NCBI GenBank assembly: GCA_002914845.1
Contig: JXTC01000060.1
Location: 147,256-211,255 of the forward strand
Length of the DNA stretch: 64,000 bases
Direction of reading: 5' to 3'
Source of the DNA: Trema orientale
Lineage: Eukaryota > Streptophyta > Magnoliopsida > Rosales > Cannabaceae
A model generated the notes under the pieces. It saw nothing but the letters and a program-made list of their open reading frames with translations, did no database searches and was not told the DNA's origin. Below are positions 23,618 to 35,056 of this stretch, in pieces; the stretch's first letter is position 1, and every line of letters starts with the position of its first letter. A program made the position numbers and the translations under genes.

Positions 23618-26600
23618 ATGGCTGAGGAGAAAAGTTTGGATGGAGACGTGAAGACAGATCAGGCGACTGCATCGAGCTTCCACTCAGCGGTATTAGCTTC
23701 TGAAAAAGACGCAGTAAAAAGAAACAAGCAAGAAGATACTAGGAGAAGCAAAGATGAAAGCACAAGCACAGTGTCATTTTACAAGCTCTTCTCCTTTGCT
23801 GACTCCACAGATTACCTGCTAATGCTTGTTGGCACAATCAGCGCTGTTGGAAATGGGCTCTCTCTGCCGCTTATGACGGTCATCTTTGGAACTCTGGTTG
23901 ATTCATTTGGAGAATCTGTGAACAACAAAGAAGTGCTTCCCAAAGTTTCCAAGGTATGTTCATACCAAATAAACATAATTACTCTTCTTTGTTAGTGCAA
24001 ACATTGATACCAGTTACTATAGCAAGATAGACGTATAAGTTTGACTAGTAATGACTTGATTAATCATATGTCATCAGGTGTCTCTGAAGTTTGTATACTT
24101 GGCTCTGGGGTCTGCTGTTGCTGCATTTTTACGTAAGTGCTAAAGTTCCCTGCTTAGAAAATTTTGCAAATGCCACAAAGCAGTAATTTGCTAATGATGG
24201 AAAAAAAACCATTTTTGCAATATGCCAGAGGTGGCTTGCTGGATGGTTACTGGGGAAAGACAGGCCGCAAGAATAAGAAGTCTATACTTGAAAACAATAT
24301 TGAGACAAGATATTGGCTTTTTTGATATGGAAACTAACACTGGAGAAGTTATTGAGAGGATGTCGGGTGATACTGTGCTTATTCAAGATGCAATGGGAGA
24401 GAAGGTATCATGGCTTACCCCATTTTCTCTATCATATGAAGCTGAAGTTAAGGTGGTCATTACTACTTTGATTTTGCTATTGCAGGTAGGGAAGTTCATT
24501 CAGTTAGTTGCAACATTCTTTGGAGGCTTTATTGTAGCATTCATCAAGGGATGGTTTCTCACCCTTGTCATGCTATCCTCAATTCCTGCTCTTGTTATCT
24601 CCGGTGCAGTCATGAGCATCACCATAGCAAAGCTGTCGAGCCGTGGTCAAACCGCATATTCACTAGCTGCAACTGTGGTAGAGCAAACATTAGGTTCAAT
24701 CAGAACTGTATGTGTACTTAGCATTAAAGCTCCTTAGCATTCCATTTGTGATTTTTTATGAATAAATATAACCATATGGTGGCAACTACTTTCTTAGGTT
24801 GCATCTTTCACAGGGGAGAAGCTAGCAATAGACAGGTACAACAACTCCTTAACAAAAGCTTACAAATCTGGGGTTCAAGAGGGGTTGGCAACTGGAACGG
24901 GTATGGGTGTCGTTCTGTTTATTGTCTTCTGCAGTTATGGTTTGGCTGTTTGGTTCGGTGGAAAAATGATAATTGAGAAAGAATATACCGGAGGAGATGT
25001 CATTAACATCATCTTTGCTGTGCTGACTGGTTCCATGTAAGTTGCACTCTTCATGTTATCTTTCATGATGCATATTCTTTATAGTATTTGCTTGTGCTTT
25101 ACAAGACTGGGATATCTCAGAAACCGAATAGGGATTCATGGTGACTGAGAAACTATTAAGATTCTAGCATTTTAGTTGGTTAAGTTTTCAGGTCTCTCGG
25201 TCAGGCATCTCCATGCTTGTCTGCTTTTGCTACTGGACGAGCTGCAGCCTATAAGATGTTCGAGGCTATAGACAGGAAGCCGCAGATTGATGCTTACGAC
25301 AATAATGGGAAGATATTAGATGATATACATGGAGACATAGATCTAAGGGATGTTTATTTTAGTTATCCTGCTAGACCAGATGAACAAATATTTAATGGTT
25401 TTTCTCTCTCAATACCAAGTGGAACAACTGCTGCTTTGGTTGGACAAAGTGGCAGTGGTAAATCTACGGTAATCAGTTTGATTGAGAGATTTTATGATCC
25501 TCAGTCTGGTGAAGTTCTGATTGATGGTATTAATCTCAAAGAGTTCCAGCTGAAGTGGATCAGACAGAAAATAGGGCTTGTCAGCCAGGAACCGGTGTTA
25601 TTTACGTCGAGCATTAAAGACAATATTGCCTATGGGAAGGATGGTGCTACAATTGAAGAAATAAGAGCTGCTGTTGAGCTTGCCAATGCTGCAAAATTTA
25701 TAGATAAACTGCCCCAGGTTAGAAGCACATACTATTATCACTCAAGTTTCGAAGACATATCTCTAATTTTTCTTCTGATAGAATCTCATTCTAGAGTTCT
25801 AGTGAGCATATATACTTTCAAAGTTTTTGATATGAACAATCAGCTGCTTCAACATTTTTAATTTTTTTAAATATGTGGACTTAGGGACTTGACACGATGG
25901 TCGGTGAGCATGGAACTCAGCTATCTGGGGGCCAAAAGCAGAGAGTTGCCATAGCTAGAGCAATTCTTAAAGATCCAAAAATTCTACTTCTAGATGAAGC
26001 CACCAGTGCTCTTGATGCAGAATCTGAGAGAATAGTGCAAGAGGCACTCGACAGAATTATGATCAACCGAACTACCCTCATTGTAGCCCACCGTCTAAGC
26101 ACAGTAAGAAACGCTGATACAATTGCTGTTATACACAGAGGAAAAATTGTTGAAAAAGGTAAACACAGTCCCTGATTCTTTCCTAATACTATACTGATTT
26201 AAACTCATCCCGACTTTTCCAACCCTATTAACTTCAGTAGTTATCGAAGTGTTATATTCAGAACACTTATTAAGGATGCAGTTCACAATATAATCGAATT
26301 CTTTACATTTTTCATGCAAAAGGCTACCTAAAATTTTAAAACTCACCTCCATCATTTTACAAGCCTATTCGTATTCGTTATAGCTCAACAGTTGAAAGAT
26401 AGCATGATAGAAAAGTGAGATGTTAAACTACAGTGAATATAATTTTAAAGTAATTAAGTAGCCCAGCCACTAAGTTTCTGTACTACCCACCTTCACCCTT
26501 TGCTTTTGTAGCTCTTTGACACATTTGGTCAAAGAAGGATGTGAGTCCATTATGAATTTTACACGGCTAAACAATCCGGACTCTCAGTTTTTTCAGAGAG

Positions 26601-29254
26601 ATGTTATTGTTCAGGCATTCTAAAATCCTAACCATATGAATACTAATTGTACTTTTCTATTTGTGACTCTGTTTTCCCATGTGTTACGTAAGAGCTTCCT
26701 TTGTTTTCCTTTTTTTTTTTTCCCCTGTTTTCCCCTGCTCCACTTTCCTCTGTTTTCGTCTATTTTCTTCTGGTTGTACTTGCTCTAATTTGCTTCTTTT
26801 CTCCCCTTCTGACCAAATTATTTTCCAACTGTTCAGGTCCACATTCCGAGCTAATTAAGGATCCTGAAGGAGCATATACCCAACTTATACGATTACAAGA
26901 TATTAAGAAAGCATCTGAACACGGTGCTGCCACTGATCAGGACAAACCGGAACTAATAGGGAACTCTGGGAGGCATTCAAGTCAAAGGTTTTCGTCAATG
27001 CGGTCCATAAGCCGAGGATCATCTGGAAGTGGAAACAGCAGTCGTCATTCATTTTCGATCTCATTTGGTGTACCCACTGCACTAAATGCCCTTGAAACAG
27101 CGCCTTCAGAACCCAAGAATGTAGTTTCAACTCCACCGCAAGCGCCTCAAGAAGTCTCACTTCGCCGCCTGGCTCTTCTTAACAAGCCAGAGATCCCAGT
27201 GCTACTTCTCGGTATTATAGCTGCAGCTGCAAATGGTGTGATATTACCTGTTTTTGGGGTATTGCTCTCCAGCATAATCAAGTCTTTCTTTGAGCCACCA
27301 GACGAACTCCGAAAAGATACAAAGTTGTGGGCGTTAGTTTTTGTTGGTCTTGGTGTGGCTGCTTTGGTAGCTCACCCTGCAAGGGGATACCTCTTTGCCG
27401 TGGCAGGATGTAAGTTGATAAGACGAATCCGATCGCTGTGCTTTGAAAAAGTAGTGTATATGGAAGTAAGTTGGTTCGATGAAGCCGAGCACTCAAGTGG
27501 TGCAATTGGTGCAAGGCTTTCTGCTGATGCAGCCTCCGTACGAGGTCTGGTTGGAGACGCTCTTGGTTTGCTAGTACAGAACACTGCAACTGCAGTTGCT
27601 GGCTTGGTTATTGCTTTTGAGGCAAATTGGATAATGGCTCTCATAGTCCTTGTTTTGCTGCCTCTAATAGGAGTAAATGGATACGCTCAAACTAGGTTCT
27701 TGAAAGGATTCAGCGCTGATGCAAAGGTTTGCTACAAATTTCAAACTTCACAAACTTAATCTATCCATAGCACTTAATAATCTTTTACCATGAATGCTGA
27801 AATTGTAATTTGGTCGCAGAAAATGTACGAGGAGGCAAGTAAAGTAGCAAATGATGCAGTTGGGAGCATTAGAACAGTCGCTTCATTTTGTGCCGAAGAA
27901 AAGGTGATGGAATTATACAAGAAGAAGTGTGAAGGCCCTATAAAGGCTGGGATCAGGCAAGGACTAGTTAGTGGGGTTGGATTTGGGCTATCGTTGTTTT
28001 TCCTTTTCAGTGTGTATGCCGCAAGTTTCTATGCTGGAGCCCAACTTGTTGCAGATGGCAAGACAACCTTCTCTAATGTTTTCCGGGTAACTAAAAATCT
28101 TCTGCTTGAAGTCTGAAATCTCCATTACGCTTCTCCAATTAAATTAACTCTTGGTTTTCCTGGTTTTGCAGGTTTTTTTCGCTCTAACTATGGCAGCCAT
28201 AGGAGTCTCTCAGACCGCCTCTTTGGCTCCTGATATAAGTAAAACAAAGAGCGCTGCTGCTTCTGTGTTTGCCATTCTTGACAGGAAATCAAAAATAAAC
28301 TCCAACGATGAATCGGGAACCATACTGGAAAGAGTGAAGGGAGATATTGAGTTTCTTCATGTCGGTTTCAAGTACCCAACTAGACCTGATGTGCAAATAT
28401 TCCGGGACCTTTGCTTGGCTATTTACTCTGGAAAGGTAATTTTGGTACTATGTCTGACTTTAACCGAATAGAGAGCTGAATTTAAAAGACTAAGCCCCGT
28501 TGAACTTTACATGTATCAATCAGACAGTTGCTTTGGTTGGAGAAAGTGGGAGTGGGAAATCAACAGTTATTTCATTGTTGCAAAGGTTTTACGACCCAGA
28601 TTCGGGTCAAATTACACTAGATGGAGTTGAAATCCAAAAACTGCAACTCAAATGGTTCAGGCAGCAAATGGGTCTGGTGAGCCAAGAGCCTGTTCTATTC
28701 AATGAGACAATCCGGGCCAACATTGCATATGGTAAAGAAGGCAATGCAACAGAGGCTGAAATTCTGGCTGCAGCAGAATTGGCCAATGCCAACAACTTCA
28801 TTAGTAGTCTGCAACAAGTACAAACCAAAATAAAAACCTACCTCATTTTCTATTGAGATCATGTTAAAGAGTGGTATTAACTTTGGAAAATGTATTGCAG
28901 GGATATGACACTACCGTAGGAGAGCGTGGAATACAATTGTCTGGTGGGCAGAAGCAGAGGGTGGCAATTGCAAGAGCTATAGTGAAGGCACCAAAAATAC
29001 TATTGCTAGATGAAGCCACCAGTGCTCTTGATGCCGAATCCGAACGAGTGGTTCAAGATGCACTGGACCGCGTTATGGTGGACCGGACCACAGTGGTGGT
29101 GGCTCATCGGCTGTCCAGCATCAAGGGTGCAGATTTAATCGCTGTGGTGAAAAATGGAGTCATAGCAGAGAAGGGAAAGCATGAAACTTTGATGGCTATA
29201 AAGGGTGGCATTTATGCTTCTTTGGTGGCTTTGCATACAAGTGCATCGTCTTAG
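23618..29254 (+). CDS. Full-size ABC transporter, subfamily B (P-glycoprotein/MDR), ABCB4/11/21-like
   Basis: Twelve exons ending at 23953, 24132, 24404, 24707, 25036, 25717, 26158, 27726, 28086, 28435, 28817 and 29254; exons 2-12 start at 24078, 24229, 24486, 24798, 25192, 25885, 26837, 27820, 28172, 28524 and 28901. All introns are GT-AG. The product is 1298 residues in the order TMD1-NBD1-linker-TMD2-NBD2. NBD1 has Walker [10 protein letters not shown], signature LSGGQ and Walker [16 protein letters not shown]2 has [14 protein letters not shown] and the same Walker B, so both ATP sites look competent. The linker is Ser-rich ([14 protein letters not shown]), a usual phosphorylation region. 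Plant members of this clade move auxin or other organic anions and cations across the plasma membrane. The start at 23618 has the better context (AACATGGC) and matches family starts (MAEE); an in-frame ATG at 23591 would add nine residues. The substrate cannot be read from the sequence. Confidence 0.95.
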
Positions 29255-32200
29255 GATCTTCTTGTCTTCCTTCTTTGCTTATACTTACTTGCGTTCCAAC
29301 TTCAGTGTCTTTCCAATAATAATAATAATAAAATGAGGTGTCTGTTTGAGTATCTGATAAAATGCAAGCATACAAACGACATCCTGTAAAAATAACTGTC
29401 GTTTGTGGAAATGATACGCAAAAACTTGTGAGTGGAGTGTGAAAAACGGTCTAAATAAAAACATAAATACATATGCAAGAAACTTTTGTACTAAGCTTGA
29501 AGTGTCTCCCGAGCCACATCACACGAAACGTCTGGTGATGATATTTTTATTGAACTCAGATATATTATATTACATTTTAGTACTATCATGCATGGAAAAT
29601 TTACTAGTTCTGGTAAGATCTGTTTGTTTACGAGAAAACATTTTAGTTTAATAATCTTTGGCTTTGGCTTCTGCTTCTGGATAGTGAAAGTATTATATCT
29701 TTTAAGTTTTGCAGTTTTTTCATCCATGCAAATGAGGTGATTGTGTGATTCTATTTAAAAATGCACATAACAAGGACCAACTAGCAGTCCTATTCGTTAT
29801 AATAAAGAAGTAGATGAAGAAGACAATTGACTGAGGGTTCCATCAGTTTTAGAGGTTTATCATTTCATAAGTCATAACTAACAAAAAGAAAATAAGTGAC
29901 TGAAGGCTGTTAGTTTCTTGCTTGACATCTGAAATGCTCCTTTCAACAACCATCTTTGACCTTTCACACAACAACAAAAAAGGGATTCTAATAAAGATTG
30001 TGCATTACTCCAAAACTTGATACTAAGGACAAATCCAAATTTCTTGTTTTGCAAGCTCGTACAGACGTGACAAGAGATAACCTCCTGAATCATACATATA
30101 TCAATATTTTGTCAATTAAATTGTGCCGAATAATTGAAGAGTAGTAGTGAATCATGCATCTTGATGATGGAGACTACATTTTTGTATCATGTAAACATCA
30201 GCCGACCCCCTGATCTGACCTGCCACCTATTACCACTTAATTTTTTTTGCTTTTGTTTGTCCAGTCTACTTTTTGTTGGGTTAAACATAATAAAACCCAA
30301 TAGAAAAAGGGAGATACAGCAATCGTTCACAATGGGAATCACTTTTTTGTACTTTTTGCACAAGAGTCCCAGCCCCACTACTTTCTCAACTACTTTTAAG
30401 GATCCCAACAAAAGATTTTGATGTTGCCGTTATTCACTTGGAGAAAATGAAAAATGAGTCATCATGCTACATTATTTTTGGGTGATCCCGACTTCTAATT
30501 GATCTTCTCATAGTCCTATATCTCAGATTTACTTGTAATCCTATATATTAGATTTACTTGTAATCTGATATCTTAAACCCGTAACATGTAGTATTACCAT
30601 AGTGACAATTATGCTCAACACAAATTCTCATGGACCCAAATCTCTTTGCCCAATCATTCAAAAAATTCAGATTCTCACTCATATAGCTTTTACTAGAAAG
30701 TTGCTAAAAAAAGCCTATTTCATTTTGTTATCCAATGTGAGCTTAACCAGAGGAAAAAGAAAGGTTTTTCATAATCATATTTTCCCCACATAGTGGATTT
30801 GATTTGTTCAAAAGTATTACATTGTGTATAATAATAAAGCATGGCCATAATTCACGATACAATGAACTGGATTAAGAGGACAAAGAATATCGTAACGTGT
30901 TGAACAAGTTTTATGCAATATATAAAGAGGTGGTTTGATGTCTCAAACGTTAAGCAACGATTAATTGCTATAGGAAGGAGAAAGATACTCTCGATGTTAA
31001 TGTCCCCATTCTAAACACGTGAAAATTTGACAAGTTACTAGAATTAAAAATTGAGAAAGTCATCAATTATATCAAAGAATGGATCCTCTTTCTCTGTCTT
31101 TCTATGTATGTCACAGCAGAGCAACAAATGACACGTTGTATGATGTGAATTTGCAACTGACCAACAGAGACTCCAATATTAAACAATGTATATAAATATA
31201 AAAATATAACGTCTATGTATTCGGAGTTTTCCTTGAAAGGGAACCCTTTCTATTCCGAGCTTTCTTTTCCCACTTCTTTATATCAAAGTAGTTGGTTGGT
31301 CATTATATTTTTGCAAACACCCCGTAGCAAAGTAGCAGCAGCATATAAAACAAGGAACCTCAAGCTCATTAGAGAGACTTGTCTCTAAAACAGTTTTAGT
31401 TAAGTACCTTCTCCTCCCTAAAAACTTATGCTCATTCTTTTTTCCACCAAGGAACCAACTTTACTTTTTATGCTTGCGCTAAGAGGCAACATATATTGCA
31501 GGAGTCGGCAGTTTTAATTACTACTCTTAAGGTACTTTTATTACTCCATAAACACATTAAAACTTTTTCTTTTATTTATTTATTTATTTATTTTATATCA
31601 GTGTCCTTTTTGTATGCTTCTGCTTTGCTTTGCAGTCAGATCCCTGGTTAGGAAGAATGAACCATTGAGTGTAAGTGTAAGCCACTACTCGTAGACTAAT
31701 ATGAACAAACTGAACCTTGTATAACAACTGTCCAAACCTTCTGTCATATGCACCTCTGTTCTCTCTGTTTTGGTTTGCTTTACCTGTTTTCCCCTGTTTC
31801 TGCTCTGCTTCTTTCCATGTCTTTCTCCTTAATCTGATTCTTCCATGCATGGCAAACAAGGTGGTCCCTTTTTTTTTAATTTTTTTTTTTATTTTCATAT
31901 GAGTCAAACATGTGAACCAATTAAACACATTTGGAAAGTGGTCCAAACAAAAAACAGTGAGAGCGTGGCACTAAAAGCGTTGAGTTTAGTTTTTCACGGC
32001 ACGGGTGATGCTAAGTCCATTGTTTGCCTTTTAGTCACTTATGGCATAAGTGTTGTCCTTGACATACCTTACATCTGGGCGGTTGGTTCATGTTGTATAT
32101 AATCTGGATAAAGAGGGCCACATGGGATGGGGTCACACTCACACTTCAACTAACTCTTAAGAATTCACCTCTCTCTCATTCTTTGCAGGGCTAAGGCCGA

Positions 32201-32973
32201 AGAAGTAAAATGAGAAGTTTATGTTTAAGTACCACATGCAAAAGAATTTCTCGTTAGTCTCAAAGAAAAAGGGGGGAAGCCACAAAGGATGCAGAAAAGG
32301 CCTTGAGATGCTTATTTTGAGTGCGTTTAAGGTATAGTGGTGACCCCTAATGCTCTCTTACACCTTTTGCTTTTCGGGGCTTTTCATGCATGTCCTCATC
32401 AATCGCGTATTTTCAAATATACTTTGTTTGCGTTTACATATTGCTTTAACAATAAGAATCTTAGCTGGGTGTGGGTCCTAGAGATTTGTGGCTTTTGCGT
32501 TTGGAGTTACACTTGGCTAAGTGCATTTAAACAAAACAAGTTCTAAACTGTAGTAAACATTGGATAGAAAGAGACGAGTCACCTTTTATGCCTAAGGAAA
32601 ATGTGAGACTCACTTTTTTCTCCAATATAACGCTCGGTTTCAAATTGCTAAGCTAGTCAGTGTGTGTGAGCATGCTCTCCTAGCAAACCCCAACAGCCAT
32701 GGGAACTGCTCCTCCTTAAAATAATCCATTTTAGCTGCACCTGCATGCTTAACTACCAGCTGTCTTATCTATTATAATTTATATTTGCCAGTTTAATGTC
32801 TGGTTCTACTTGTACCAACCAACAACATTAAATATGTTGATTTCTTTCAATTCTCAAGCATGTTTTTCAGTGTTTTAAAATCTCTTGGAAATGAATAAAT
32901 AAATAAAGAAGCATCATTTTTACTGAGAAGTTCCTATCCATGGCCCAAGTCTTAATTCTTTAATTTTCCTTAA
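29255..32973. other. Large intergenic region downstream of the ABCB gene
   Basis: About 3.7 kb with no recognisable gene. The first few hundred bases are probably ABCB 3' UTR and terminator. Open frames on both strands are short, unlike any family I know, and of intergenic composition. A non-coding transcript cannot be excluded near 31360-32200. Confidence 0.5.
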
Positions 32974-33425
32974 GGCTTTGTTTGGTACATGGGGGGACTA
33001 AGATTGGATTATAACATTAGATTAGATTGGATTGTAATGGATTGGATTGGATAAACTTAATATTATTTTATATTTGGTACAGTATTGGATTGGATTAGGA
33101 TTATTATTATATTGTGGGACTATTTTTTTTCAAAATGTGTAATAGATTTATTTTATATTAATTTAAATATTAAAAAATATATAAATATTTATAATGTAAG
33201 ACTCACTACTAGAAAATTTGAAATAAATGTGAGTTCCACTATTTTTGAGTGTGAGATTAATAATCCCACCGTTTTGAATGGGATAAATTATCCCACTCGC
33301 ATGAGACTATTTTGGGGTTGTGGATTATTTATCCCAATCCCAAATTGGCATCAAACATGAGTATGAGATAAATAATCCCAATTTCAATCCCAATTCCAAT
33401 CCTAGTCCCATGTACCAAACAAGCC
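32974..33425. mobile_element. 452-bp MITE with GGCTTGTTTGG termini
   Basis: The left end GGCTTTGTTTGGTACATGGG is mirrored at the right end by CCCATGTACCAAACAAGCC, an inverted repeat of about 20 bp that differs by one base. TTAA flanks both sides (32970-32973 and 33426-33429). Inside, GATTGGATT-type repeats on the left are echoed as AATCCCAAT repeats on the right, so the whole element could fold back. It encodes no protein. TTAA could mean a four-base target duplication, or a three-base Tourist-type site inside it, so the superfamily stays open. Confidence 0.8.
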
Positions 33426-33429
33426 TTAA

Positions 33430-34980
33430 AGATATAATAATCCTATCAAACTTGATTTTGACTTGGAGGAACATAGGGAATTTGTGGGCTCCATCAGCTT
33501 CTTCTACATTATATGTTATTTGGTTTGCCCTTTCCAAAAAGTCTTTCCTTAGCGTTTTGTCTTGACTCATGAGGCAAGGCAAAAGATGTGAAAGTAAATG
33601 CTTTGAAAAGATTGGTAAAATTCATTTAACTATGTGCCATTGAAAAGAAAAAAGGCATTATTCAATTGTAGTAGTACCTAGTAACGTGAAAACTAGAGCA
33701 TTATCATGACTTTGGCCATTTTTCAATTAAATGATTGGATACGACCACAACTTATTGCTTAAGGTAATTTCTTTATTGTCCACTTCCTATGCATGCATAG
33801 AAAATGGATTTTAAAGAGGCAGGCCACTAAGAAGCAATGGTTTGAAAACAATACAAGCTATTGTCATATGCTTTATAATCCATGATTTAATTAACAGCAC
33901 CACCAACAACTATTATTTAAAGCATTTTAGAGTTTGTCCTTAGGCAAGGCTTTAAGGTCCACTAATGTGTGACATCTAACCAACCACCACATATGGCAAT
34001 TTGGGCTTAAAGGACAATTTGAATGAATGAAAAATATTCTTTCCATTTTGCAGCTCATAATTATTAGGTTTTGCCCTTTGAGAAATCACCATCTGAACGC
34101 ATAAAAGTTTGTTGTCCTACAGTCCTAGTGTTGGTCGTCATTCTGCAATCATGATTCATGATCAGGATTATATAAATGCCCTCCTTGTCATTATGTGTCC
34201 TGGACCCATCTCCTATTATTGAACCCTCCGACCTTAGGATAGCATGCACGAGGTGTCAAAAAGTTACTTAAAAACACGTTTAGTAACCCCTCATGAAATG
34301 TTTTCTCAGCTCTTGAAATGAATGCAGGGAAAAAAAAAAAAAAAAAAAAAAAAACAGTAAGGCAAAGAATTTGTTATTATAAGCATTAATTCTACATGAT
34401 ATTTATTTCATGGAAAGGGACTTTAACAAAAGTGTCAATGTTATAGTACATTTTTTCACACGGTAATGCAGCATTAACTACCAAAACAGTTGATAATATA
34501 TACAATAACCACAAACAACGACAACAACAACTGGGTCGGATTCTACTTTAATCCAAGAAGTTTCGTGGTTCCAAAGTTAAAAAAAAAAAAAAAAAAACTA
34601 TTCAACATGATTTTTCCTTTCCTTTGATTAAACTAAACTATAGCTTTAAAAAAATAAGAAAGAGAACAGCAAATTCAGAATATCGATGCGTACTCTGTAG
34701 GTGCCGTGGGGGTTTGCTTTGACGCAAACGGAATAGAATGCTCAAGTCTTTAGATTTGAGTTAGAGAGGCGGCAAAGAGTAGTAGTAGGTGCTTTTGTCT
34801 GTTTTGTTTTGTTTTCTCGAGGGAGGCTCATTCATTCATTCATGTGACATGAAGCGTCTGAGTCAAACGCCAATCCCATATGTCACCCTTGCTCTAATCC
34901 ACTCCTCCTCTCACCACAAACGCATGCATCAACCATGGTGCTAAACGTACATACTTGCTTTGATTTCAACTCTCTCAGTC
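33430..34980. other. Intergenic DNA upstream of the CHUP1-like gene
   Basis: Holds poly-A tracts at about 34329-34354 and 34579-34597 and otherwise unstructured AT-rich sequence. The promoter and 5' UTR of the CHUP1-like gene must lie in the last part. No gene is seen. Confidence 0.5.
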
Positions 34981-35003
34981 TCAGGGCCTTGTTTTTGTTA
35001 AAA

Positions 35004-35024
35004 ATGGAGATTTTTAATTCGTGA
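35004..35024 (+). promoter_or_regulatory. Short upstream ORF ahead of the CHUP1-like start
   Basis: ATGGAGATTTTT opens a six-codon frame (MEIFNS) that stops 32 bases before the main ATG, in an AAAATGG context that plants read well. If it lies in the mature 5' UTR it would lower translation of the main frame. Whether the transcript starts upstream of it is not known. Confidence 0.4.
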
Positions 35025-35056
35025 AGCTAAGGACGTCGCAGAACAAGCTCAGCCAC

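Noticed and set aside
30134-30421. 95-codon plus-strand frame in the gene desert, considered as a secreted peptide gene
   Set aside because: No signal peptide at the N-terminus, no conserved C-terminal peptide motif, and intergenic composition.
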